DNA of 64,000 bases from Ophiosphaerella korrae. Lineage: Eukaryota > Ascomycota > Dothideomycetes > Pleosporales > Phaeosphaeriaceae. Both the position numbers and the translations under genes were made by a program. Positions 49,532 through 60,243 of this stretch are shown in pieces. The notes below the pieces were generated by a model, which did no database searches, had not been told where the DNA came from, and was given only the letters and a program-made list of their open reading frames with translations. The stretch spans positions 1 through 64,000 of the forward strand of contig JALNQF010000188.1 of assembly GCA_028456385.1 (NCBI GenBank). Reading direction: 5' to 3'. Numbering within the stretch: position 1 is the first letter of the stretch; each line of letters opens with the position of its first letter.

Positions 49532-49923
49532 CTTTATCTTTACATACAGTATTGTAAAAATGATATATGATTTCAGAGAGACTGTCGGATCTTTTTATAG
49601 TTGTAATATTGTACCATATCACTTACCTAAATTAAATATTGGAAGCAGAAGTGGAAGTTGTTGACCTGCCACCTGCGGGTCAGTGCGGACCAGTGCGGAC
49701 CGATGCGGGCGGATCAACGAGAGCCTTCCCAAACCCCCCCCCCCAAGTGGGGTTAATGTATCATCGCTTCGAGTATCGAGCTGAATTTGTCAGCGTGTGA
49801 GGGGTAATGGCAGATGACTAGGCGTAATCCGCAATGGTGACTGCGACAACTGCTTATCAAGCGGGATGTACTCCTCATTAGAAATGTCTCATTACTTTCA
49901 CTAACGTGTTCCACCAGTAAGTG

Positions 49924-50595
49924 GCCCACCCCAGTAAGCGGTCCACCTCAAAAACCATCCAAAATCGCAAAAACTGTAGCTTGATATCTTGACAACAGCC
50001 TAATAATAAATCCTAAAATTTTAGCTCTATCTTTGTATAGCTTATTTTAAGACTCTTATTTGACTTAAGAAGTAAATGTTATGAGGTAGCTGGAAGACAA
50101 TAGTACTTGCCGTAGGCCACAGGAGATAGTGAAGGGATAACGAATAGGATTTCAATCTGAGTACTACTAATGTTGGAAAAATAATACTTGCTTTACTCTG
50201 TTCGCAAGTGTAGAGCCTTTTATGCGCTGGTATAGCGCATCAGCCCCGCTCTAGACTAATATTGTACAACGTCATGATTTCCAGCATATCGGCCCCGCTC
50301 GAGACTAGTACCAGAGTTCCCAAGGATCTCGATGTATTCCGGGGACCTTCGTCACAGTAAATTTATTATACAGTTCTAGAGGTATAGTAATCTGGCTCAA
50401 AACTGGGTGTCAAAACTTAATATCTTTATAATAGCTAGATTTATTATTCCGGGTACTTCTACAGGTACACCTAGTTAGGTGTATGAGGCTTGGCGTAAAA
50501 TTTTAGAATTTATTATTGAGCTGTTGTTAAGATATCAAGCTACGGTTTTTGCGATTTTTGATGGTTTTTGAGGTGGGCCGCTTACTGGGGTGGGC
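49924..50595. mobile_element. Inverted-repeat element (MITE-like) split by a solo LTR
   Basis: The arms 49924-50025 and 50500-50595 are inverted copies of about 95 bp. They share GCCCACCCCAGTAAGCGG, CCACCTCAAAAACCATC, a TAGCTTGATATCTT block and CTAAAATTTTA, with about 90% identity. Without the inserted LTR and one TSD copy the element would be about 387 bp. No transposase frame is present. The precise outer ends and target duplication are unclear. Confidence 0.75.
50077..50356 (+). mobile_element. Solo LTR-like TG...CA element, copy 3
   Basis: An intact 280-bp copy, TGTTATGAGGTAGC ... CTTCGTCACA, flanked by the exact 5-bp duplication GTAAA (50072-50076, 50357-50361). It belongs to the same family as 32590-33153 and 32736-33015. 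Its position inside the inverted-repeat element shows that it came later. Confidence 0.85.
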
Positions 50596-51265
50596 TAATA
50601 AGTCGTGGCAAATTTCACTCGAGATGCATGGAAATCATTCGCATTCCGCAGCGAGGCTGGGTCGTTCCTGCGAAGCTACTTATGCTGTAGCCGCAGCGCA
50701 ACCAGACTCTTTTGCTATGTACTTTCTTCTGAGGCCATTTATAATTTCTACCATAAAACCGCTACAATGTTTTGATTTAGTCTTATTTTAATGTTATTGA
50801 AGCCCAATGCTTTCGTCTGAACGTTAACCTATATTGAAGAATAACGGAAGTTGGTAAATATTAATGTAAGGGAAGGGGATGCATACTACAAGAATAAAGA
50901 GGTCTAGTATTGAATCTTATCATCTAAAGCTCATCTGGAGTTTCCTATGTCTGTATTTAGGGGTTTAATTTGGAACTATTTCAAGCTGACTTCGAATGGC
51001 CTATCAAATGTCAGCTATGGATTTTAGGCAGACACTTTTCGCATTCGTTCGTATTCTAATGAGGATTTTACTGAGACTAGCGTGGCTTACCCTGCTGCAC
51101 AATGGTAATTTCGAGAAAATATTTGGAAGTAGTCACAGAAAAGAGGCGCAGTTAATTTTCGTATATAAAGCGAGAAGCCAAGTCTAGCTGAACCCACATG
51201 TCTAGGCATTGGCGCGGCATTTTGTATATATTCCGTAGCTGATCACCTCTTTTCAAAACTTACAA

Positions 51266-53155
51266 ATGTTCTCGAACAAGGGTCATCACAAAATGGAAAT
51301 ATTTTCTTACGTATTTTCTTTTGTGTTCGGTGTTCTGCTTCATGCCGTGGTCTTCTCTAAGGGCGAATGGGACCGGCATTCGCCTTTGATTCTTCTCTCC
51401 TTTTGCCTAGCTGGTGCATGTACGTTTGTTTACATAACCCTAGAATTTGGATTCTCTTACTCTGGAGCCTTGTTGCAAACGTATGTTGTTGCATCAACTC
51501 TTTTGAGTGGACTCTTGTCCTCGATGTTAAGCTACCGTCTGCTTTTCCATCCTCTCAAGGCATTTCCGGGACCGACTGGTGCTCGTATATCGGCGTTCTG
51601 GCTTGCAAAAGAGAGTATTCCGGATATGAGGTTCTATCGCAAGCTTCAAGAGCTTCATAATGACTATGGGGATTTCGTCAGAATACGTAAGAAATAGCTC
51701 GTCAGCTCTGTTTCTAAGTTGATGATGTAGGACCCCGTGAGCTCTCCATTAGACATCCCGATGCCATTGTAGATGTGCATGGCCCTAAAAACAGGATCCG
51801 AAAAGGCGAATTTTATGAGCAAAGCTATCCGCTACAAAATCTTCAGCTAAGTCGAGATGTGGCTTGCCACAAAGCTGAGCGAAAACACTGGGATAAGGCA
51901 TTTCACAATAAAGGTATTCATTTCTATGATTATTTTATAGGCAGCTAACCACCTAACAAAGCTTTAATCGAGTATAATCCAAAACTAACAAAGCATTGTA
52001 CAATTTTAATGGGCATATTCGAAGAGAACGTTGCGAACAGACAGTCAATCGATGCGAGTGAATTGCTCGTAGACCTTTTCTTTGGTAAGTTACGGTGCAA
52101 TCATTACTTAAGTGGCTACTCTACTGATTATGTATGACCATAGATATTGTCTCTGATCTCATGTTCGGAAATTCGTTCAACACATTGACGAAAAAGCAAC
52201 GAAATCCGATAATTGGAGAGTTTCTCAAGCAGCAGAAGTTTATCGGATTTATGCTCCAGAATATGTGGCCATTTCACCTTGTCAAGTGCATACCTCCAGT
52301 TCAAAACCGGATGAAATATATGATGGCATGGTACGGTGATGCTCTTGAAAAGCGAAAAAATGTCCACAACTCCTTGCCCTACCTGCCTACGTTTGGCTGA
52401 CATGGCTAGATGCAATCTGCGTCATCTGACTTTTATACGTATTTGTCGCAATCTGATAAGTTTGAGGCCAACAGTGTTCAAGAAGCCCAACTCGTAATAA
52501 TTGCCGGTGCAGATACCAATGCTATAACTGTATCAAATGCATGCTACTTGTTGTGCCGTCATCCGGTCTATCAGGAGAAACTCTACCAGGAATTGAAAGA
52601 TCTCCCAATTTGCGATGGAATCATTGAAGACCAATACCTTGTTGGAAAGCCTATTCTATTTGCCATCATACACGAAGTGCTGCGGCTATACCCGCCAGTG
52701 CCTAGTGGTTTGCAACGCCTAACTCCTCCTGAGGGCGCAACAATAGCAGGTCGATTTATTCCTGGAGATATGATTATCTCCACTCCTACATATGCCATTC
52801 AGCGAGGTATTTTTCTCACTGAAATCAGCGTATAAGTTCTATGCTGATATTTGCAGACTCCCGCGCGTTTGTGCGACCTGATGAGTTCATCCCAGAACGT
52901 TGGTCTTCCCAGCCTGAACTCATCCTCCGTAAAGATGCTTTCGTGGCATTTGGATATGGCGCTTACAACTGCGCTGGAAAGCCACTAGCAATGTTGCAAT
53001 TACGCATGGTACTCGCTATGATCGTCACACGTTTCGAGATTTCAATCCCACTCAACCAAGAAGACGCCTTCCAAAATTTCATCGAAGACCAGGCAGACTT
53101 CTTTACGTTGCATCTCAATCCGTTGCCATTGATGCTTAAGAAAAGGATCGAGTAG
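51266..53155 (+). CDS. Cytochrome P450 monooxygenase
   Basis: Six exons (51266-51686, 51731-51913, 51962-52084, 52144-52361, 52410-52806, 52857-53155) give 546 residues. Two or three N-terminal hydrophobic segments (FSYVFSFVFGVLLHAVV onward) anchor it in the ER before RLLFHPLKAFPGPTGARISA, the Pro-rich hinge. Landmarks are the I-helix AGADT at 347-351, ExxR (Glu404, Arg407 in HEVLRLYPP), PERW in exon 6 and the haem loop FGYGAYNCAGK with Cys486. Exon joins keep phase throughout. The fourth intron has an unusual donor (GTCCAC) but a CTGAC branch and TAG acceptor. YGDFVRI joined to RPRELSIRHPDAI matches fungal secondary-metabolism P450s such as CYP65/CYP67-like groups; the subfamily is uncertain. 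Alternative start: the Met ten codons downstream (51293). Confidence 0.88.
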
Positions 53156-54270
53156 GTGAAATATCACACCCGGCGCTCAACCAAAAATGATAGATTCTAT
53201 GTTATGTATATGAGCGTAATCACTCTTTCGCTTATAACATTAAAACTGCCTGGTCTTGCTATGCAGTCTTGTGTCGCACACAATCTTTCTTGAGAAATTT
53301 GAATACTGGTCGAATTAATCAATTATTTGCCTGGCCTGCCTTCAAAAGTTCGTGAGTCAACTTCGCATAACACCTTCCAGTCTCGCCTATTTGTCAAAAT
53401 TTACGAATATCTCAACTAACAGTTTTCTTTGTAAGGCCACGATAGGTTGAATCGATTTCCTTAGTCTAATTGCATAATACTGTATACTATAAACTATTCT
53501 CTGTGCGTGTTGCATTTTGCCTGAACCGTGCGTTCCATGCGCCAGCGGGGCGTCGATGATTTATGTCAGTGGGTAAATATAATTAGTCTTGACCTGAAGA
53601 TGTGAGGAAAAGGTCTAGGTATATAACTGCTTTGCTAGCAAAATTGGCATTGGTATTGTGGTGTAGTAGAACCGCACGTGATCGGGGAGCATTAGGTTAG
53701 CGGAGCCTTAAGTAGGATCGGATGGAGTAGAACTACCGACACTAACTCGTCATGTAGCTACTCAACCTATATGCTTCGACTCATCTCATCTCTCGTCGAG
53801 TGCGGGTCGCCACCTGCCTCCTGCTTCTACGTGCATCCTAGTATGCCACAGTATATAAGTAGAGGATGTGTCGTAAATCTTTCTTTTTATATATAGGAGG
53901 CATTGATATAGAATTATTATTGCATAGTCGAGAAACAGAAGGCCTGATGCGATTGAAACCCGCTTCTAATTGCTCATTGTGTATACATCTGATTTAAGCG
54001 AAGACAGGCATTTAGAGGTGAAGTCTCGAACTGTTGGTTGTTATTGTGTGCGCAGTTTCTCAACTTTCACTTGAATTAGAGTGTGTTTTCCCCGCTCACC
54101 AGCCAATTTGCTTTCACTTGATCTTTCACTTGACCTGTTAGCACCGTGCACTCGATGTCACTCTCACCCTCTTACTTCAACTCCCATAACAGCTCTTAGC
54201 ACACATCAAGCTATCGACGATAAAATTCAACTAACTTCCTGGCAAGCACACATCGAGGCAAACAAGCATC
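53156..54270. other. Intergenic region with a repeated MITE
   Basis: About 1.1 kb between the P450 and the next plus-strand gene. It holds MITE copy 2 (53655-53853). A 68-codon frame at 54081-54287 overlaps the next start in another frame and is at best a uORF. The pyrimidine-rich sequence at about 54090-54190 probably belongs to the promoter or 5' leader. Confidence 0.45.
53655..53853 (+). mobile_element. ~200-bp MITE-like repeat, copy 2
   Basis: Second copy of the element at 44377-44584, in the same orientation. Ends TATTGTGGTGTAGTAGAA and TCCTAGTATGCCACAGTA. Internal identity is high at CACGTGATCGG and ACTAACTCGTCATGTAGCT. Changes relative to copy 1 are scattered substitutions and small indels. 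Confidence 0.75.
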
Positions 54271-55800
54271 ATGTCCGATATGAGTAATAATACGGTAAAG
54301 GGCGATCGCGTAGCTACTTACAGCGGAAGCACGCCTACTTTGACGAACTGGGACCATCACGCACTACACAATGAGTTTGTGCGAGGAAGCTTTGGAGGCG
54401 TTGGACAAACACCTACTCCAAGCTTGGTGATAGAAACAGCTGTGACAGAAGCAGCCGTGACGGAAGCTAAGATGCGGGGGCAAACGCCAAAACTCACACT
54501 GAAACTTCGAAATTCAAGTGTTGCTCCTGCTCCTCCCGTTACAACCATAGGTCTTGATAACCACGGCCTGAGATCGCGCGCGCCTGAAGCGATGGTACAA
54601 ACAACGCGCTCTGGTAGACAAACCAAGTTGACAAAAAAGGTCGACTTCGACCTGGGAAGCGATTTCGAAGATGGTAGAGGCCATAGCGCTATGCAAAAGA
54701 AAGACAATGTAGTGGGCGGAGTGGGACATCAAAACGTGGCTGAGATCTTGATGATGAGGCAGCAAACACAAGAGTACTGCAATCCGGGCCATTCCTATGA
54801 GAACAGTATCCAACCCGCTACTAGAGATTTGGAAGAAGATTCATCTTCAGATACCGTGCAGGCTTCCTCTCCACCGTCTGGATATCTTGTCTCTCCTCCT
54901 CATCTGCACGTCGATTCAATGCTCTATGAAGTCCTCAACTCTTTCAAGCAGCATAACATGGTTAATATTGATCTTCCGACTCTTTCTTACGCATGGAGCA
55001 CGGACCAAGAGAAGCCATATACAGCCAAAGATCTCACACACCTCTATCTAATCTCTTACATGGACGCGGAATGGAACCTGTGCGATCTCATAGTAGACAC
55101 CTGGATCCGAGCTTTTCATGGTATGCGCAATAAAGCCAAAGATGACGATAAATACGAAATCTGGCGCCCGAATCCTGCTCTAGAAGAACGCATGCGCGAA
55201 CGTAGACCTTTCGATGGCTCTGCTCCAGACTATCAGCTGGATGTAGAAGACCCAGACCTAGACCAGAGCGTTACCAAATTCAACAGGGATCTGCTTAATG
55301 AGCTTTACAACAATACGCCTCCAAATTGCGGCGCAAGATTGCTCTGGGCGGATTCTATGGCACTCGCTGGTTCGAAGATGGAGGGTATTTTGAGTCGAAA
55401 CAAACGAAATAGTGTCTATTGGCATGAGGATCTTCTCCACAATATTATGTGCACAAGTCTGCGCATGGTACGACGGAAGCTCACGCTGAAAAACGAGGAG
55501 GTTACAGAGGGCGCATGGTGTAAACGGTATCATGAGCATGTGAAGCACGGTCTAAAGTGCTACCGACGATTGGCCTGGGAGCGCGAACAGAACTTTAAGG
55601 GAAATGGTAGTCAGGAGAGCGATGAGGATGGTGACGCTCAGGGTGACAAAGTCAGTAGAGACCAGAAGCGAGATCATAGGGCCATGGAGGATGAAGATGA
55701 GGATGACATGGACACGCGCAACGCTAAACGCGTGCATTTTAGCACTGGGGCTCAAGATGCCATTGACGTTGATGCTGAAGGAGAAACAGACGACGATTAG
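54271..55800 (+). CDS. Acidic, probably nuclear hypothetical protein
   Basis: An intronless frame of 509 codons. No known family was recognised. The first about 210 residues are low in hydrophobics and look disordered (Thr/Ser/Gln-rich, with TTRSGRQTKLTKKVDF). Residues about 215-430 look folded: HVDSMLYEVLNSFKQHNMV, YTAKDLTHLYLISYMDAEWNLCDLIVDTWIRAFHGMR and a Trp/Arg-rich helix near CKRYHEHVKHGLKCYRRLAW. The tail is strongly acidic (MEDEDEDDMD, then DVDAEGETDDD) around a basic NAKRVHF. Composition suggests a nuclear or chromatin-associated protein; this is inference. The frame is too long and codon-regular to be chance. The start ATG is followed by a second Met three codons on. Confidence 0.75.
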   Translation: MSDMSNNTVKGDRVATYSGSTPTLTNWDHHALHNEFVRGSFGGVGQTPTPSLVIETAVTEAAVTEAKMRGQTPKLTLKLRNSSVAPAPPVTTIGLDNHGLRSRAPEAMVQTTRSGRQTKLTKKVDFDLGSDFEDGRGHSAMQKKDNVVGGVGHQNVAEILMMRQQTQEYCNPGHSYENSIQPATRDLEEDSSSDTVQASSPPSGYLVSPPHLHVDSMLYEVLNSFKQHNMVNIDLPTLSYAWSTDQEKPYTAKDLTHLYLISYMDAEWNLCDLIVDTWIRAFHGMRNKAKDDDKYEIWRPNPALEERMRERRPFDGSAPDYQLDVEDPDLDQSVTKFNRDLLNELYNNTPPNCGARLLWADSMALAGSKMEGILSRNKRNSVYWHEDLLHNIMCTSLRMVRRKLTLKNEEVTEGAWCKRYHEHVKHGLKCYRRLAWEREQNFKGNGSQESDEDGDAQGDKVSRDQKRDHRAMEDEDEDDMDTRNAKRVHFSTGAQDAIDVDAEGETDDD

Positions 55801-55930
55801 GCAGAACAATTCAAGTGTCGATGTTTCCACTGTATATCAACATCGTTGTGTGTTAGTGTGGGCAAGAACGACAGGAGTGCGCAGCTCTTCTTGATTCATA
55901 GAATGTAAAATTCTCAATACGGAAATTTGC
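55801..55930. other. Short spacer before the desuccinylase-like fragment
   Basis: 130 bp that probably holds the 3' untranslated region of the acidic hypothetical gene. Nothing else was recognised. Confidence 0.35.
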
Positions 55931-56275
55931 CTATCCCTTTGTCGGACCTGAAAAGATACATCCGTCGACGCATTTAGCATCTGTTGAGTTGTACGCGATT
56001 TGGCCAACAGAGCTACCGGGTTCAACACTTGGGTCACGCGGGCTCTGAAACATGCGGCCATCTGCAGGTGATACTAATGTTTCTAGAATATCTCCAAACG
56101 CATTTCGGATATTTGCAATCGGCTGTCCCTTCGTGGCAGGCTCGTCCACGCCTACCAGTCGTTCCACAAATCCACCAAATTGTTGCGTGGGCCGCTCGGT
56201 GTACTGTTTTGAGTATGCGCGCCGTTGTTGCGACCTCGTCTACCGCCGAGGTGTTTATCGCATGACGCGCGAATT
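55931..56275 (-). pseudogene. C-terminal fragment of a succinylglutamate desuccinylase/aspartoacylase-like gene
   Basis: On the minus strand one frame reads FVERLVGVDEPATKGQPI, then IRNAFGDILETLVSPADGRMF and VEPGSSVGQIAY before a stop at 55931. This resembles the closing beta-domain of AstE/AspA-family zinc hydrolases (KGQ...I.N.FG...E...SP.DG pattern). The catalytic N-terminal domain with its zinc ligands is not found upstream. The adjoining sequence to about 56275 continues only after a frame change (INTSAVDEVATTARIL). It is therefore called a gene fragment. The family call is by motif memory and is moderate. Confidence 0.38.
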
Positions 56276-58082
56276 CAGAGTGAATTTAGATGTAGAGATT
56301 GACAAGCCGGGATATAACGCGGTAGTGTTGAATGTTTCAGAGCGTTCGCTGAGTGACAGATGGCGGAGATCAAATATGTTGGTGGTTGCTCCTTCCAGTC
56401 GCTCCTGCCACTCCAACCCTTAGCTCCGCAAGACCTCTTAGCATCAAATTTTCTTCCTTTCTTCTCTTCTCCTCTCCTTCATCTCATCGTGCCCGAACTG
56501 TTGACGTCCCTCATCTCAGCTAGCGATCAGATCCCAGCCAGGTTGCCAACCGTTAAAGTGGGCAAACACCTTGATTTCCAAGGGATAATGAATGCGCATG
56601 GCCGCTCGCTGTCTATGGAATGCGATATTTGGGCAGCTCTAGCATATAAGCAAGCCTACTTACTGATTATCTGAAGAAATGTCGAACAACTGACCCTAAC
56701 GACGCTGCATTTTGCAAATGCAACCTCAGTATTTGAAATTTTGAAATTTATTGCAGTAAAGACATATCAAAGGCTGTTTGTTGGTAGCACTGTTATACAA
56801 AAACTTATCTTGGTATCCACCTCGTGAACAATATTCACCACGTCGAGCACAGCGCTTGCTCCCTTTCTTAGATATCAATTTGTGCCTCTACTGCGGCCAT
56901 GAACGCGATCCCATCTGAGCTCACACATTCGACTCTCTCGGCTACGGACACGTAGAAACCATGATGCTCTACTATACCATACTTATCACCACCACAGCTA
57001 CCGCAACCGTTAAACGAACAGTTACTGTTACCATTGACAATACCACTCCACAAACATTGGTTGACCCCATCGCCGTTCCAACGACGCTCAAAACCGCTAA
57101 TTCAACTTGATGCTCATTCCAACACCGATTATCGATGCTGCGATCACTCCTATTCCCATTCCACCTATATCTCATGCTTCATCTTCTCTTCGCCCAAATA
57201 GCGTCGCTATATTCATAGCTTCAAGTGCGTTTAGTGGAACGCCTGGTATATAACTTCTGGTTATTGAGGTCTAGGTTCGGTTGGTAGGTTTTAGATGTAG
57301 GGGCGGAACTGGTAGGGAGGACTTTGGCTTCAAAAGTTGGGACCGCATCGTTGCCGACTAGTTTTCTAGGTTGATACTGTGTGGTGTTTGTTAGATCGAG
57401 ATTTGAGAAAATAGGGACAACATGCTGATTGATAAAGCGAGAAATTTTCGATGAGATTGTCTCCAATCATCAAGGGGAACCTTGACTCACTCCAGACTTT
57501 TGTAGTGGCTTGGAAGAGGCGACATGGCCTGCGAATTCGCCTCGGTTGACGAGAGAGTCAGGGTTCTGAGACGTTGATGCTTTTAACTTAGATTTGGAGA
57601 TATTTGGTGGTTTAAACGCTTCAGCTCAAAGATGTTTAGTCGATGTTATTTTCGAGTTATTATGGGTTGCGTAGCTTTTGGATGGTTACAGAGGTATAAC
57701 CCATTGGGTCATCAGTTAAGATCAAACCCACGTCATGTAGTTAGATGAGGTAAAGATGATGCATTTCTGCGAATTTATGCCCAATCAAGACAGAATCCTA
57801 AATCCTCAGATAATACCATGTGGGTGCATTTTTGAGGATTACCGAACTTCGCATCTCGTCTGCTTTGACGTTGTACTTTGGTAAGTATTTAGGTGGTAAG
57901 TTAGTTATGCCCATATTCCAAATCATTTCCGACAATACCTTCTCACAACTGAAATTAAGCCCTATCGCCAAAATACATACCAGGAAGAGATGTGACCCCT
58001 TTTCATTTTTCGTACATTTCATACATTATCTGATAGACTACAAGACCTGATTCCCATGGCGTTCTTATCAATTTCCCCGTCT
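56276..58082. other. Long gene-poor stretch
   Basis: About 1.8 kb. Plus-strand 56950-57120 reads as Thr/Val-rich low-complexity sequence (ITTTATATVKRTVTVTI) for about 50 codons, which could be a relic of a wall-type Ser/Thr-rich protein, but neither end is convincing. The rest has only short overlapping frames. No RNA gene or transposon ends were recognised. Confidence 0.35.
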
Positions 58083-58805
58083 TCATTTATTCAGGCCAAC
58101 ATTTAGAACCATCCTCATTAGATCCTTAACCAAGCTGACCACGAACAGCACCAGCGCTAAACTCCTTCGTGTGAGAATCAGTGAAGAAACCGCTGGGTTA
58201 TCAACAATTTGTTTAACGTGAAATCCTGCACCATTATCTTCACCCTGAGGGTTCTTGGTACCCACAGTGAATGGGCCAGTCAAGCAGCCGTAGGGCACAC
58301 GGCGGTGGTCAGGCCCCTTGGGGTTAGGGAAAGCAAGACGTGGTGGGCCAGCGTTACCATTTTCTGCCTGATGAATGTGTGTTGCTGTAAGAGCAGGCGA
58401 GGCATATTCACCAGTGACGCCAGAGAGTGTGATATTGTAGCAGATGGTGTTCTCTGCAACGCTGATGCCGTACTTAAAGATGCCCTTGGCACCAGGTTGG
58501 CCTGGCTTCGATGTACCATCAGGGGCAATGACTTGATCCGGGGTAGCCTTGACATAGTACTCGGCATCGAAGTAGAAGGGTTTCTCGGTCTTCTGCCAGT
58601 CATCACTGTCCCATTTCTTCTTCCAGTCCTTCTCACAGTCTTCTTTGTATTGGCCTTCGTCATTCGAGTAGTTCTTATCAGAAGTTGGAGCGGCTACCTA
58701 CACGATGAAATCAGTTTATGCCTTTCAAGTTGGTTGTACAATATGACGACGTACTGTAACGGTAGCGCTCAAGATAGTGAGCAATGCGGAAACTGTGAGT
58801 TGCAT
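58083..58805 (-). CDS. Secreted CHRD-domain protein with frameshifted C-terminus
   Basis: Two exons, 58805-58755 and 58697-58083 (57-bp intron GTACGT...TGTAG), read as 221 residues. MQLTVSALLTILSATVTVAAP is a clear signal peptide. The CHRD-type fold is visible: FDAEYYVKATPDQVI, GIFKYGISVAENTICYNITL, ALTATHIHQAENGNAGP, YGCLTGPFTVG. The conserved ending expected after VDNPA appears instead in the next frame (GFFTDSHTKEF then SAGAVRGQLG and TAA at 58126-58128). A one-base loss near 58190-58196 therefore diverts the present frame into an unrelated hydrophobic tail. The product was probably an extracellular or wall-associated protein. The change is either a real mutation or a sequencing error. Confidence 0.75.
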
Positions 58806-60243
58806 TTTGATTAAACAGTGGCCGTTCTCAAAAACTAATTAATAATCCTCAGAGAATAGAGAGGCGAAACTCAGATGCCGATAATGAGAAATGATCAGTG
58901 TTCTAATGTAGCATCTTTATACACGTACGAAGCTCAGCTGTTATGACGCTGCCATGGCCGTTTGGGAGAGATTACCTCGGTATGTCTTTGCATACGGTAG
59001 TAAATCAATAGATTTCTGTTGTGGACGCACACCAGGACCATTGATAAATGCCACTAGCTTTGCTGGCCAAGACCACCATGCCTATTTCAAATACTGCCTC
59101 CGGTGGATTAACAAAGGAGACCATACAATTTTCCTACCAATCAAAGTTGTGGGTTTCTTGGTATTTCGGTCATTAAAATAGACTAAAAGATGTTAGCACA
59201 GACTTACAATACTAGCTTAGTAGCCCATCCAACAAGAGATCACTGCAGTATTTACCCCAAGGCCGGAATGTTCCTTTAGGCTCACTTGGTATACACTAAG
59301 CTTGGACTATCTTGAGCAATGATCGCTTCCAAGGTATCGCCCAGATAGTCTAAGACGGATGCCTCACGATCCGTTGCTGCACGCCTGTGCCTTAGTTTGG
59401 TTTAGCTTTCACCAAAACTTACCGTTTGAGACAAATTGAGTATGCCGTGGTGGCTGTGCCTATGAGATCCGCAGACAGGCTGAGCTATGCTAGCTATGGC
59501 TTAAAAACTTGCATATGATGACCAGAGTTGGTAGTTATGAGGCGGAGAAGTTAACTAAGAATATGCGACTACAGCGGTGATACGATGGAGTAGACTTAGC
59601 TAGCCGCACGATTCACGCGTTCTAGGACCGGGGAAGCGCTGCCTGTATGATTTGGGGTACTAATAAATGATTTGATTATATTTAATAATTTAAGATGCTT
59701 TTGAAGGCATGGTCGCGACGCCGGATGTCGATTAGGTTGCAAAGTTGTTCGGGTCGAATGACATCACGATAGCCTTGTGCGCCAAGGTCTTCCGCACATA
59801 AAGGAGGCGTCACTCACAAACCCTTGGATAACAAACTCGTTAGAAAATTCTAGCCACCAAAAAGCTGCAATTTCGAATTCGGGGCTCATATCTTTCCATC
59901 GCCAAGCAGGTTACGTGGGCCATGCACCCGGGTGTCTCAAAGGCACCTCTTGGCACTCCCGTTAAACAGGCTCTCGATCTACATCTGCAAGGCTAACCAA
60001 ATGTCTAGTGTGAACGTACTTGGGACGGGTTGCTTCTAGACCTGTTATTGTGCAGGCTCTGGCCCAAGACCCCTTGCATAAACCGAAAGCTCCGTGTGTG
60101 CCGACATACTTTCCAAATCGGTCGGAAGCCAGGAAAGTGAATGAGGAATTGCATGGTCGAGTGGTCGCATTAACTACTGATTAACGTTTTGCATCTAATG
60201 AAGTATCTCATATTTCGACAGTTGCCCAAATTCAACACAAACT
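58806..60243. other. Intergenic region between CHRD and PhoD genes
   Basis: About 1.4 kb that includes the CHRD promoter (both flanking genes are on the minus strand) and the 3' region of PhoD. Only short, mutually overlapping frames; no repeat or RNA gene recognised. Confidence 0.4.

Larger units (their letters stand above)
49532..51265. other. Repeat-bearing divergent intergenic region
   Basis: About 1.7 kb between the starts of the Gal80-like gene (minus) and the P450 gene (plus). It contains a short CAGTGCGGAC-type repeat (about 49680-49715), an 11-C run (about 49734-49744) and the nested inverted-repeat element plus solo LTR (49924-50595). 50600-51265 shows no supported gene and should hold the P450 promoter. 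Confidence 0.5.

Noticed and set aside
54081..54287. 68-codon frame before the acidic hypothetical gene
   Set aside because: Pro/Ser/Leu-rich leader sequence overlapping the next start in another frame; at most a uORF.
56950..57120. Small Thr/Val-rich wall protein gene on the plus strand
   Set aside because: Only about 50 codons, no signal peptide in frame and no supported neighbouring exons.
58280..58663. 127-codon minus-strand frame inside the CHRD gene
   Set aside because: Out of frame with the signal peptide exon and composed of basic low-complexity sequence; the CHRD frame explains the region.
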